From assembly GCF_022347745.1 (NCBI RefSeq), contig NZ_JAKRGC010000016.1, forward strand, positions 1 through 49,947: a stretch of DNA of 49,947 nucleotides, given 5' to 3'. The notes beneath the pieces were generated by a model. The model was not told the origin of the DNA. It saw nothing but the letters and a program-made list of their open reading frames with translations, and searched no databases. The DNA is from Streptomyces sp. OfavH-34-F. Lineage in GTDB: Bacteria > Actinomycetota > Actinomycetes > Streptomycetales > Streptomycetaceae. A program made the position numbers and the translations under genes. Below are positions 8,522-16,382 of the stretch, one piece after another (position 1 is the stretch's first letter; every line of letters begins with the position of its first letter).

Positions 8522-9199
8522 ATGCGTGACGCGTACCACGAGGAACTCGACTCGATCGGCGAGGGCCTGGTCGAGATGGCCCGGCTCGTCGGGTCGGCGA
8601 TCGGCAGGGCGACGACGTCGATGCTCGACGCCGATCTCAAGCTCGCGGAGTCGGTGATCGCCGCCGACCAGAAGGTGGACGACCTCCAGCACGAGCTGGA
8701 GGCCCGCGCGATCGCCCTGCTGGCGCGCCAGCAGCCGGTGGCGACCGATCTGCGGATCGTGGTGACGTCGCTGCGGATGAGCGCCGACCTGGAGCGCTCG
8801 GGCGACCTCGCCCAGCACGTCGCCAAGCTGGCCCGGCTGCGTTTCCCGCAGACCACGGTCCCGAACGACCTGCACGCCACCATCCTGGAGATGGGCCAGC
8901 TCGCGCAGCGCCTGATGGCGAAGGCGGCCGAGGTCATCATCACCAAGGACGTCGACCTCGCGCTCCAGCTGGAGCAGGACGACGACGAGATGGACCTGCT
9001 GCACCGCGCGCTGTTCCAGCACCTGATGGACGACCGCTGGAAGCACGGCATCGAGACGGCCGTCGACGTGACGCTGCTCGGGCGGTACTACGAGCGGTTC
9101 GCGGACCACGCGGTGTCGGTGGCCAAGCGCGTCGTCTACCTGGTGACGGGCGAGCACGCGGACGAGATCCAGCAGCCTGCCCCCGTGGAGGGTGCGTAG
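8522..9199 (+). CDS. phoU: Phosphate signalling complex protein PhoU
   Basis: Cytoplasmic metal-containing helical protein that damps PhoR signalling when phosphate is plentiful. The 225 residues contain two PhoU repeats, each with the acidic helix pattern (DQKVDDLQHELEARAIALLAR in the first, EQDDDEMDLLHRALFQHLMDD in the second). The ATG at 8522 follows GGAGAGGG; an earlier in-frame ATG at 8459 would add 21 residues without similarity and lacks a ribosome site. Divergent from phoRP, the standard Streptomyces arrangement. Confidence 0.96.
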   Translation: MRDAYHEELDSIGEGLVEMARLVGSAIGRATTSMLDADLKLAESVIAADQKVDDLQHELEARAIALLARQQPVATDLRIVVTSLRMSADLERSGDLAQHVAKLARLRFPQTTVPNDLHATILEMGQLAQRLMAKAAEVIITKDVDLALQLEQDDDEMDLLHRALFQHLMDDRWKHGIETAVDVTLLGRYYERFADHAVSVAKRVVYLVTGEHADEIQQPAPVEGA

Positions 9200-9383
9200 G
9201 CGTACGGAGCCGGGGCGCACGCCCGCGCGCACGGCTCGTACTGACGTTCCTGCGCATGTGCGCCGTTGATGCGCCCGTACGGGTGGGCATGCAATGGGGT
9301 GGGGCGGCACGACGTGTCCGTACGCCCCGGGTCGCGCCGCCCGTACGGGCCTGCGGCCCCGACGTACGCCTTGAGGAGGAACC

Positions 9384-9533
9384 ATGGCCGATTCCCCCAT
9401 GACCGCATCCGAGCAGGAGGCCCCCGTCGAGGTGGTGCACCTGACCGTTCTGGGCGCCTGCGGCTGCGGATCGGGCTGCGGGTGCGGCTGCCAGTCCGGT
9501 GCGCCGTGCCAGTGCGGGGGCTGCTCGGGCTGA
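9384..9533 (+). CDS. Small Cys-rich, metallothionein-like protein
   Basis: A 49-residue protein too short for many gene callers. The first half is acidic and ends VEVVHLTVLGA; the last 24 residues carry eight cysteines alternating with glycine (CGCGSGCGCGC, then CQCGGC). Such dense CxC spacing is typical of metallothioneins and other soft-metal chelators, although no known family was recognised. The ATG is supported by GAGGAGGA seven bases upstream. It lies between phoU and the MFS gene and is convergent with the latter. Metal binding is inferred from composition only. Confidence 0.75.
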   Translation: MADSPMTASEQEAPVEVVHLTVLGACGCGSGCGCGCQSGAPCQCGGCSG

Positions 9534-9551
9534 CCCGCCGGACCGCACGGG

Positions 9552-10865
9552 TCACGAGGGCGACGTCTCCGCCTTCGTGACCCGGACCCCGGTCCCCGGC
9601 GCGGGCACCGCAGGGACGCTCTCCTTCGGGCCGCCGTCCCCCGTCGCCGGCAGGCCGCGCATGAGCAGCCAGTACCCGGCGGCGGCGACGGTGCCCAGGA
9701 CGGCGCAGGTCGCCCACAGCCAGCCGGCCCCGAAGTGATCGATGACCACGCCGGACATCAGGGGCGCGACGAGCGCGGCGGCCGACCAGGACAGGGTGTA
9801 CATCCCCTGGTAGCGGCCCCGGCCGTGCGCGGGCGACAACTGGACGACCAGACCGTTCTGCACGGGCGCGTTGATGATCTCGGCGACGGTCCACACGCAG
9901 ATGGTCAGCGCGTACACGCCGACCGATCCGGCGAAGGCGGTCAGCCCGAACCCGTACCCCGCGAACAGCGACGAGGCGACCAGCAGCCGGCGCGGGTCGC
10001 GGCTCTGGATGAACCGGGTCACGGGGATCTGGAGCGCGACGATGAGGACGCCGTTGACCGCGATCGCCGTGCCGAAGTCCGAGCTGCTGAGCCCGTCCGC
10101 GCCCATGGCCACCGGCAGGCCCACGTACCCCTGCTGGAAGATGAGCGCGATCACGAAGGACAGCCCGACGACGCCCATGAAGCGGCCGTCGCGCAGCACG
10201 GTGGAGAGCCGCACGCCGTCGTCCTCCCGGCCCCTGCCGGCCGCGGGCGCCCCGGAGCGCTCCGGGCGGGACTCGGGCACCTTCAGGAAGACGACGATCG
10301 CGCAGACGAGCGTCATGGCGGCCTCGCCGACGAAGCCCGCGAGGTAGCTGTACTCGGCGATGAACCCGGCGCCGGCGGAGGAGACCGCGAAGCCGAGGTT
10401 GATGGCCCAGTAGTTGAGCGAGAAGGCCCGCACCCGGTCCTCGGCGGGCACGATGTCGGCGATCATCGCCTGGACCGCCGGGCGCGAGGCGTTGCTCGCC
10501 ATGCCGACGAGGAAGGCGACCCCGGCGATGGCCACCGGATGCGTCATGAAGCCGAGCACGGCGACGGACGCGGCGGTGGAGAGCTGGGCGATCAGCATGG
10601 TGGGGCGGCGCCCGAAACGGTCCGTCATCACCCCGGCCCCGAGCGAGGACACGACCCCGCCGAGCCCGTGCAGGGCGGCGACGAGACCGGCGTACGAGGC
10701 GGAGTAGCCGCGGTCCAGGGTCAGATAGAGGGCCATGAAGGTGGCGACGAACGCCCCGAGGCGGTTGACCAGGGTGCTGGTCCACAGCCACCAGAACTCC
10801 CGGGGGAGACCGGAGACCGTCTCCCGGGTGGCCCGGGCGGCTCGTCCGAGACCGGTGGCAGACAT
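9552..10865 (-). CDS. MFS transporter (drug-efflux type)
   Basis: Twelve-helix major facilitator superfamily membrane protein of 437 residues. The signature between helices 2 and 3 is visible as GAGVMTDRFGRRPTMLIAQL, and the central cytoplasmic loop (SRPERSGAPAAGRGREDDG) separates the two six-helix halves. The N-terminal WWLWTSTLVNRLGAFVATFMALYL is the usual first helix for MdtH/YdeE-type exporters. Divergent from gpmA with about 200 bases between. The substrate cannot be inferred; a proton-coupled exporter is likely. Confidence 0.9.
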   Translation of the reverse strand: MSATGLGRAARATRETVSGLPREFWWLWTSTLVNRLGAFVATFMALYLTLDRGYSASYAGLVAALHGLGGVVSSLGAGVMTDRFGRRPTMLIAQLSTAASVAVLGFMTHPVAIAGVAFLVGMASNASRPAVQAMIADIVPAEDRVRAFSLNYWAINLGFAVSSAGAGFIAEYSYLAGFVGEAAMTLVCAIVVFLKVPESRPERSGAPAAGRGREDDGVRLSTVLRDGRFMGVVGLSFVIALIFQQGYVGLPVAMGADGLSSSDFGTAIAVNGVLIVALQIPVTRFIQSRDPRRLLVASSLFAGYGFGLTAFAGSVGVYALTICVWTVAEIINAPVQNGLVVQLSPAHGRGRYQGMYTLSWSAAALVAPLMSGVVIDHFGAGWLWATCAVLGTVAAAGYWLLMRGLPATGDGGPKESVPAVPAPGTGVRVTKAETSPS

Positions 10866-11064
10866 ACGGGTTCCCCCCAGGGACGTACGAAGGACGGAGC
10901 CGGGGCGGTAAGCGGCCCGTCGGCGCTCCGAACCTTACGAATCCGCAGGGCCCGCAGGCCACTCGTTTGACGGCCGCCGTCAAACGTCTCAGGCCGTCCC
11001 CTGCCCCTGTCCGCCCTGTGACCGGTCGCGCGCGGCCCGGACCGGTTCGATTACGCTCGGACCC

Positions 11065-11826
11065 ATGGCCGACGCACCGTACAAGCTGATCCTCCTCCGC
11101 CACGGCGAGAGCGAATGGAACGCGAAGAACCTGTTCACCGGTTGGGTGGACGTCAACCTCACCGAGAAGGGCGAGAAGGAGGCGGTCCGCGGCGGTGAGC
11201 TGCTGAAGGACGCCGGTCTGCTCCCCGACGTGGTGCACACCTCGCTCCAGAAGCGCGCCATCCGCACCGCCCAGCTCGCGCTGGAGGCCGCCGACCGCCA
11301 CTGGATTCCCGTACACCGCTCCTGGCGTCTGAACGAGCGCCACTACGGCGCGCTGCAGGGCAAGGACAAGGCCCAGACGCTCGCCGAGTTCGGCGAGGAG
11401 CAGTTCATGCTCTGGCGCCGCTCGTACGACACCCCGCCGCCCGCCCTCGAGGACGGCACCGAGTTCTCCCAGAGCGGCGACGCGCGCTACGCGACGATCC
11501 CGCCGGAGCTGCGCCCGCGCACGGAGTGCCTCAAGGACGTCGTCACGCGCATGCTGCCGTACTGGTACGACGGCATCGTCCCGGACCTCCTGACCGGCCG
11601 CACGGTCCTGGTCGCCGCCCACGGCAACAGCCTCCGCGCCCTGGTCAAGCACCTCGACGGCATCTCGGACGCCGACATCGCGGGCCTGAACATCCCCACC
11701 GGCATCCCGCTCAGCTACGAGCTGGACGCGGAGTTCCGCCCCCTGAACCCGGGCGGCACCTACCTCGACGCGGACGCGGCGAAGGCCGCCATCGAAGCCG
11801 TGAAGAACCAGGGCAAGAAGAAGTAA
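11065..11826 (+). CDS. gpmA: 2,3-bisphosphoglycerate-dependent phosphoglycerate mutase
   Basis: Glycolytic and gluconeogenic interconversion of 3- and 2-phosphoglycerate. [10 protein letters not shown] holds the phospho-accepting His13; [13 protein letters not shown], the [10 protein letters not shown] loop and the second catalytic His in [10 protein letters not shown] are all present, so the enzyme looks fully active. At 253 residues it has normal length. The 3' end is of special interest: the last codons (NQGKKK) contain the 13-base sequence repeated at 26248-26260, which I take as the integration site of the mobile element. The last codon, stop and terminator would then be supplied by the element. 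Confidence 0.96.
   Translation: MADAPYKLILLRHGESEWNAKNLFTGWVDVNLTEKGEKEAVRGGELLKDAGLLPDVVHTSLQKRAIRTAQLALEAADRHWIPVHRSWRLNERHYGALQGKDKAQTLAEFGEEQFMLWRRSYDTPPPALEDGTEFSQSGDARYATIPPELRPRTECLKDVVTRMLPYWYDGIVPDLLTGRTVLVAAHGNSLRALVKHLDGISDADIAGLNIPTGIPLSYELDAEFRPLNPGGTYLDADAAKAAIEAVKNQGKKK
11808..11820 (+). repeat. attL: Putative attL core
   Basis: CCAGGGCAAGAAG, within the last codons of gpmA. The identical 13 bases at 26248-26260 are again followed by a stop codon and a strong terminator, as expected if insertion split a gene end and duplicated the core. Short length makes chance possible, but the flanking arm repeats support it. Confidence 0.55.
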
Positions 11827-11839
11827 GCAGAGCCGAAAA

Positions 11840-11877
11840 AGCCCCCCACCTGCTGGTTTTCCGCGTGGTGGGGGGCT
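11840..11877 (+). terminator. Terminator after gpmA
   Basis: AGCCCCCCACC and GGTGGGGGGCT form a perfect 11-base stem with a 16-base loop, followed by GTTTGG, 14 bases after the gpmA stop. If the attachment site is read correctly, this terminator belongs to the mobile element and replaces the original one now at 26279. Confidence 0.85.
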
Positions 11878-11888
11878 GTTTGGTGCGC

Positions 11889-11905
11889 TGGGCCATCTGT
11901 GGGCC
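11889..11905 (+). repeat. Left-end TGGGCC arm repeats
   Basis: Two TGGGCC copies starting at 11889 and 11900 (11-base period), in the context TGGGCCATCTG-TGGGCCCTCAAG. A matching pair with the same period occurs at 26121 and 26132 near the other end. One helical turn of spacing suits arm-type integrase or Xis binding. Confidence 0.5.
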
Positions 11906-11906
11906 C

Positions 11907-12086
11907 TCAAGCTCGACCGCGCCAGAAGCGCACGCGGATGTCGAGCATGATCAGTAGCGCCGCCGGGATGGCGATCTCAGGGGATGCGTCTGCCCACAGC
12001 GCGAGTGCCCCGCCACCCGTGCCGATCAGAACAATTGGTAGATCACGTGGGCGGACGTCGATGCTCATGCCCGTACGTGGGACCAT
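11907..12086 (-). CDS. Small membrane protein, element-encoded
   Basis: A 59-residue frame starting with ATG at 12086 behind a good ribosome site (CAGGAGAACTTC). The sequence reads MVPRTGMSIDVRPRD, a hydrophobic stretch (LPIVLIGTGGGALALWADA), a second one (IAIPAALLIMLDI) and a basic end RVRFWRGRA, so it is probably a two-helix hairpin in the membrane with Arg-rich cytoplasmic tail. It lies between the element's left end and int. No family recognised; small hydrophobic proteins of this type are common in the transfer regions of such elements. Confidence 0.6.
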   Translation of the reverse strand: MVPRTGMSIDVRPRDLPIVLIGTGGGALALWADASPEIAIPAALLIMLDIRVRFWRGRA

Positions 12087-12448
12087 GAAGTTCTCCTGCT
12101 GTGCTTCGGATACACCGGATCAAGGTCATGACTGAAAAGCGGCACGGAGACGAATGCCGCCCCTGGCCGGGCGGCATTCTTATGCCGCTGAGACTTTGAC
12201 ATAGCTGCCACCCCTGAGCCAAATCTGCAGCGCGGCCCGGGTAAATGCGGTAGGGCCGACGCAACCTCCACATCGACTGTAGAAATGTAGATGGATCCAG
12301 CAGGATGTAGCGGCTGCCCATCTCCATGGATGAATTGTCCACGCCCGTGGACGTGGGCAACGCGGCGAGCCCGCCTAGGTTGACCTGGCCGACCCTCTCC
12401 CAGATGACCCGCTGACGCTTGCGCACCTACACCTTGACGCTCAGCTCT
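12087..12448. other. Region left of int: possible gene remnant and a hairpin
   Basis: A minus-strand frame starting near 12426 (GTG or ATG) encodes a plausible first 45 residues (KRQRVIWERVGQVNLGG, then DMGSRYILL-like text), then turns into unlikely Arg/Cys-rich sequence and collides with the small membrane gene, so it may be a decayed gene. A 10-base perfect stem (12152-12161 with 12170-12179, arm GAATGCCGCC) stands upstream of that gene's promoter. Two TGTAGA copies lie near 12280. None of these has an assigned role. Confidence 0.35.
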
Positions 12449-12564
12449 CTAGCGTGCACCCAATACGAGGTTGCAATACGGCATCGCAATACGAGGTTGC
12501 AATACGGCATCGCAATACGAGGTCGCAATACGGCATCGCAATACGAGGTCATGATGCACGCTAG
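12449..12564. repeat. Seven 13-bp tandem units bracketed by a 10-bp inverted repeat, beside int
   Basis: From 12460 to 12550 seven 13-base units alternate between GCAATACGAGGTT/C and GCAATACGGCATC (effectively 3.5 copies of a 26-base repeat) with almost no variation. The array is enclosed by CTAGCGTGCA (12449-12458) and its exact reverse complement TGCACGCTAG (12555-12564). The right arm contains the stop codon of int. Position and regularity suggest binding sites for Int, Xis or Rep (arm sites or iterons). Confidence 0.9.
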
Positions 12565-13834
12565 GCACCCCCACGAGTACCAGCACCTGTAGCATCTGCC
12601 TCAGCGGCAGGCATTGCCGGAGCCTCAGATTTGTACGTTGCAGCAACTGCACTCCGAGTACGCTCCTGGCTCGACGGCATCAGCTGCGCGTACACTCGCA
12701 GCGTCAAGCCAGGGTCCGAATGGCCGGGGTACTCGGCAACCACCTTGATGCTCTCTCCGGCATCCAACAGTGCCGACGCGTAGAAGTGCCGCATGGCATG
12801 CATGCCGTTTTCGCGTGACTCGGCGTGCGGAGCGCCGGCCACTGGGATCGGGATAACTCCGGCCGAGGCGAGAGCCGGTTTCCACGCCTCGTCATTCAGC
12901 GAGGTGCGCCAGACGTGACCATCGCGCGGTCCATGAAGATGAGGCGCTTGGTCACAAGCGGTCCGCCCACGACCTTCCACGGCAACGTGATCTCGACCGC
13001 CGGAAATTGCTTCATGTGTGCCCGCAGCGCCTCAGCGACTGGACCGGGGAGCGGTACGTCCCGCTGCTTGCCCCTCTTGGGCGGAGCGAAGACGGGCTTG
13101 CTGCGGCTCAGCTTGAGCTGCTGGACGCTGTGCAAGGTGTTCGACCGGAAGTCGATCGCATCCACCGCGACACCCAGGATCTCGCCTTGCCGCAGGACGC
13201 AGCCGCCGCCCAGATCGACCATCGCTTGATACCGCTCGGCCAGGCTCGCGCGCTCAGCGAAGAGGCGTTCATCCGTCCACGGCGTCACGCGCTTCGTGTC
13301 CACGGTCGGCGGCCGTACCGAGCGGGCAGCGCGAGGGTTCCGAGGAAGGTGCCCGTCGTCCACAGCCGCGCTCAAAGCCGCCCGGACGTTGGAGTAGATC
13401 GTCCGGGCGTACGAGCCGCGGACACCGTTCGCTTGGAGCTGCTGCAGCCGGTCACGGATGTTCGCCGGCTGGGACGAACCAAGCGGACGCGTGCCGAGGT
13501 ACGGGAATGCGTGCAGTCGGAGCTGCGACTCCATCGACGCTTGCGTGTTGGGGTCCGCCCCTTGGGTGGACACCCAGGCCTCCGCGTGCTGCTGGAAGGC
13601 GGTCCGGGCCGCGCGGGGATCGATGTACTGTCCCCGCGCCGTGTCCGCTTCGGACTGATCAGCGAGCCGCTTCTGTCGGTCCGGGAAGCTTTTCGACTTC
13701 TCCGTGCCGTCCGGCCCGACGTACCGCGCGCGGTAGCGCATGCCCGTGCCGTACCGCTCCGTCCTGACCTTGCGCGTCTTTCCGCCCGGCCCGACTTCAG
13801 CCTTGTACCAGCGGTCCTGGATGTGCCCAGCCAT
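12561..13834 (-). pseudogene. int: Tyrosine site-specific integrase, frameshifted
   Basis: AICE integrase of the phage-integrase superfamily. The first frame (from ATG 13834) has the N-terminal Arm-type region (GTGMRYRARYVGPDGTE), core-binding domain, and catalytic Arg I in LRQGEILGV. It runs out of frame at 12921-12935 and stops at 12896. The second frame continues (DGHVWRTSLNDEAWKPALASAGV) with HAMRH (His and Arg II), PGHSDP and the nucleophile Tyr in LRVYAQLMP. A net loss of one base explains the break. No single protein holds all catalytic residues, so the gene is inactive unless the base is a sequence error. Start overlaps the xis stop (TGATG). Confidence 0.9.
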
Positions 13835-14073
13835 CAGGCGGCCACCCCTTCACACTGGGCGTCCACCCAGGCCCGCACGTCCGCCGGGTCGAAGCGCAGG
13901 TGTCGACCGACGCGGAAGCCACGGGGACCAGTCCGCTTGCGGCGCCACTGGTAGACGGTCTCGACGCTGGGCAGCTCGAACATCTCGACCAGGTCTTCGG
14001 GGGTCAGGTACCGCGAGGGCAGGGGGCGCGATTCGGTGGCCACGTCGGCGAGGGCGAGGCGTCGGTTAGCCAC
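13834..14073 (-). CDS. xis: Excisionase, MerR-like helix-turn-helix
   Basis: DNA-binding directionality factor for element excision. 79 residues from GTG at 14073, with AAGGAGA nine bases upstream. The core YLTPEDLVEMFELPSVETVYQWRR is a winged-helix excisionase domain, followed by GPRGFRVGRHLRFDPADVRAWV, exactly the AlpA/Xis pattern. It is immediately upstream of int with a one-base overlap. Oddly, the rep reading frame runs into this gene in frame without any stop codon, so a Rep-Xis read-through product is conceivable. Confidence 0.9.
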   Translation of the reverse strand: MANRRLALADVATESRPLPSRYLTPEDLVEMFELPSVETVYQWRRKRTGPRGFRVGRHLRFDPADVRAWVDAQCEGVAA

Positions 14074-15408
14074 GGGTGGGTTCTCCTTCGGTTCCGGGGC
14101 GGGTTCGAGGGATGCGGCGAGCCAGGCTTCGGCGTCGGAGAGGCCGGTCCCGGCGAAGACCCAGTGAGCGAGGACGTACGTCGTCCCGGTGTCGGGTCCG
14201 TTCGCGCCTGCCTGTGCTCGACGCCATTCGGCGCGGGCGTCGCGGAGGGCGCCGAGGGTGGTGGAGTAGCGGCGGGACTTGGTGGAGAAGTGGCCGCGGA
14301 AGCAGAGCATGTGGGCCCAAGCGCGCAGGCGGAGGTGTTCCAGGTCCTTGCGTGCGCCGAGGTTCCAGGCGGTGAGGATGAGGCGGCGGGCGTGGTCGCT
14401 GAGGTCGAGCTGGGCGAGTTCGGCGACGAACTTGAGGGGGCGGTCGAGAGCTCCCGTCGCGGTCTCGGCGCCCTTGGTGGCGTACTTGGCGATGTAGGCG
14501 GCGACGGCGCGTTCGGTCAGCTCCTGGCCGTCGTTGAAGTCGGCGGATCGGATGGTGCGGACGTCGAGTTGGCGGCCGAAGGTGAAGGTGTGCGTGCGGC
14601 CGTCGAGGATCGGGCCGTCGACGCGGACCTTGGATGCGGCGGCCTGGATGGCGTCGGTCAGCAGGTCGGCGGTTGCCCAGGCCGGGGGCGGGGTGTCTCC
14701 GCCGCCGGGGCCGTCGAGGCGGATGACCGCGTGGAAGTGGACGGCGCCGCGTTTCTGGTACTCGGCGACCTTGGCGAAGGAGACGCGGGCATGGTCGCGG
14801 AAGCGGCGTTGGGTCAGGCCACGCGCGCCTGGCGACTACCCGGCGGAGGTAGGTCGAGAAGCGCCGCCACAGGGCGCCAGCGTGTGCGTTCCAGAGGACG
14901 GCGGCCTCGGAGTCGTAGGTGTCGGGGTCGAGCGGGGTGCCGAGGGCGGGGTCGTGCTGGTCGTGGTGGGCGCCGCAGCGGCAGGGGCGGCCGTCGTTGC
15001 GGCGGTTGTGGACTGGGCCGAAGCCGGGGGCGGTGAAGGTGGCGAAGACGCGCGGGTGTGCGGCGACGCGTTCGGGGGTGCCCTTGCCGCCCCGGAGTCC
15101 AGCGGTGATCAGGTGGAAGGTGTCGCGGCGGTAGACCTCTGCACACGCCGGGCAGCGGGTGGTGCGGCGGTTGTTGCAGCGGACGAGGAGTTGGCCGGCG
15201 GGGAGGGTGGAGGAGTCGAGGTGCTGAGCACGCGGCCGATTTCGCCGGTCGTGGTGTCGATGCCGTACTCGGTGCGGTGGCCGTCGAGGCGGATGGGATT
15301 AGTGCAGCCGCCGAGCCCGGAGAGCTGCCGGAGGATGCCCGGCAGAGTGCCGTGCTGGGCGAACTTGGTCAGTTCCGAGAGCGGGGGCGGGGTGGTGCGG
15401 GTGAAGAT
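14074..15408 (-). pseudogene. repSA: RepSA-type replication initiator, two frameshifts, no normal start codon
   Basis: Rolling-circle initiator homologous to pSAM2 RepSA. Segment 1 begins IFTRTTPPPLSELTKF, preceded by AAGGAG and then ATC where ATG is expected. Near 15215-15230 one base is missing; segment 2 (LDSSTLPAGQLLVRCNNRRTTRCPACAEVYRR, zinc-finger-like) reads in another frame until about 14815-14835, where one extra base restores frame 1. Segment 3 has the Rep motif GAVHFHAVIRLDG (HUH-type His pair) and AAYIAKYATKGAE. No stop separates the end (EPAPEPKENPP) from xis. No in-frame ATG, GTG or TTG start exists upstream back to the previous gene's stop. Confidence 0.85.
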
Positions 15409-15504
15409 GGCTGTCTCCTTCTGGCTGGATCGGTCAGGAGGGATGGGCCCCGGGGCGGCCGGATGCTTGGCGGTGTCGTGGCCGCCCCAGGGGTCGGGCG
15501 CGGT

Positions 15505-15752
15505 TCAGCGCCGGTGGTAGTCGCGGAGCAGCGAGCGCAGAACGACGGCGGCGATGGCCACGGAGACGGCCGAGACGGCGACGGCGGCCAGGAGCGCGGT
15601 GAGGACCACGCCGCCCGTGAGCACGGCGACGACGGCACCGGTGCTGACGGAGACGGCCGGGAGCACGGGGCGCCGGGCGGGAGTCGGTTCGGTCGGGGTG
15701 TGGGTCTGCGCGGGCGGCGGGGTCGGGTTGTCGGGTACTTGGGCAGGAACAC
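15505..15752 (-). pseudogene. Spd-type small membrane protein, frameshifted
   Basis: Starts with GTG at 15752 behind a perfect AAGGAGG. The first nine codons read VFLPKYPTT; the next frame then encodes a Pro/Thr-rich linker (PTPPPAQTHTPTEP) and a long hydrophobic helix (VVAVLTGGVVLTALLAAVAVSAVSVAIAAVVL) ending RSLLRDYHRR and stop at 15505. That second frame has no start codon of its own, and total length is not a multiple of three, so one base is missing at about 15722-15735. Such small membrane proteins accompany plasmid-spread genes in AICEs. Corrected length would be about 82 residues. Confidence 0.7.
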
Positions 15753-15767
15753 GGCCGAAGCCTCCTT

Positions 15768-15780
15768 ATCTACTCGTCTA
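15768..15780. promoter_or_regulatory. ACTCGT operator-like site upstream of the spd gene
   Basis: ATCTACTCGTCTA, identical over 13 bases to 18826-18838 in the KorSA-controlled region. It overlaps the stop codon of the preceding gene and lies 16 bases upstream of the GTG at 15752, suggesting a second repressor-controlled promoter. Confidence 0.5.
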
Positions 15781-15972
15781 GTCATGTGAGCCGTCTATGA
15801 CGTCCACGCCGGAGCGCGTGCCGGTCTCGATGGCGGGGGCCAGGAAGGTGTGCGAGAGCCAGAAGCCGAACAGGGCGACCAGGACGACGATCCACGGGCG
15901 GACGCCGAGGAACTTGACCGCTCCCCAGGCGAAGAAGCCGAGAACGACGACGAGCGGCAGGTTGACAGTCAC
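15778..15972 (-). CDS. Small Spd-type membrane protein
   Basis: 64 residues from GTG at 15972. Two hydrophobic helices (LPLVVVLGFFAWGAVKFLG and PWIVVLVALFGFWLSHTFL) are followed by a short polar tail. It sits in a run of closely spaced small genes between spdB and rep, the position of the spd (plasmid spread) genes that help intramycelial distribution in Streptomyces. The ribosome site is weak (AGAGGA). No named family recognised beyond location and topology. Confidence 0.7.
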   Translation of the reverse strand: MTVNLPLVVVLGFFAWGAVKFLGVRPWIVVLVALFGFWLSHTFLAPAIETGTRSGVDVIDGSHD

Positions 15973-15989
15973 GGTGGTTGGGGGTCCTC

Positions 15990-16184
15990 TCAGCGGACGG
16001 GGCAGCGGTGGGCACGGGCGGCGAGTTCGGCGGCGGCGCGGCTGTCGTAGTCGGCGGAGAAGCCGCAGCGCGGGGCGGTGCAGGCGGCGGTGTGCTTCTC
16101 GCGGTCCCGGTTGTCGTAGGCCGTGCCGACCTGGACGGGACCGATGCGGATGACGTTGCGGAAGCGGTTCGAGCGGGGTGTCAC
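15990..16184 (-). CDS. Mobile element transfer protein (small, Cys-containing)
   Basis: 64-residue soluble protein from GTG at 16184, overlapping the previous stop by four bases (GTGA). The sequence FRNVIRIGPVQVGTAYDNRDREKHTAACTAPRCGFSADYDSRAAAELAARAHRC is characteristic of the short proteins annotated as mobile element transfer proteins in Streptomyces AICEs. Two Cys (TAACTAPRCGF) and later His/Cys could form a zinc site. Role presumably in the conjugation/spread machinery; no biochemical function known to me. Confidence 0.8.
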   Translation of the reverse strand: MTPRSNRFRNVIRIGPVQVGTAYDNRDREKHTAACTAPRCGFSADYDSRAAAELAARAHRCPVR

Positions 16185-16363
16185 GGGCGGTCCTCTCCGA
16201 TGAAGTCGCGGGTGTGGTCGGTGAGCCACTGCCGAATCTCGGGGTGTTCGTCGTCAGTGGACCGGTTGATCGCGGCTTCGGCGACGGCCACGGCCTCGAC
16301 GAGGTGGTTGTTCCGGGTCAGTTCGGCGGCACGCTCCAGGGCAGACCGGATGGACGGGCGCAT
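16181..16363 (-). CDS. Small hypothetical protein of the transfer operon
   Basis: 60 residues, ATG at 16363 with GAAGGAG upstream. All-helical, acidic: SALERAAELTRNNHLVEAVAVAEAAINRSTDDEHPEIRQWLTDHTRDFIGED. No membrane segment or recognised domain. It is translationally coupled to the downstream small transfer gene (four-base overlap) and starts 20 bases after spdB, so it belongs to the same operon. Confidence 0.75.
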   Translation of the reverse strand: MRPSIRSALERAAELTRNNHLVEAVAVAEAAINRSTDDEHPEIRQWLTDHTRDFIGEDRP

Positions 16364-16382
16364 GCGCGGGTCTCCTTCGTTG

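Noticed and set aside
9136..11910. Very long minus-strand open frame across the MFS gene and gpmA
   Set aside because: Arg/Gly-rich shadow of GC-rich coding DNA on the other frames; no domain, and it covers clearly real genes.
12460..12550. CRISPR-like array
   Set aside because: The 13/26-base repeats are contiguous with no unique spacers, and no cas genes are present.
11827..12560. tRNA gene as attachment site on the left
   Set aside because: No cloverleaf, T-loop or CCA-proximal sequence could be found at either end of the element.
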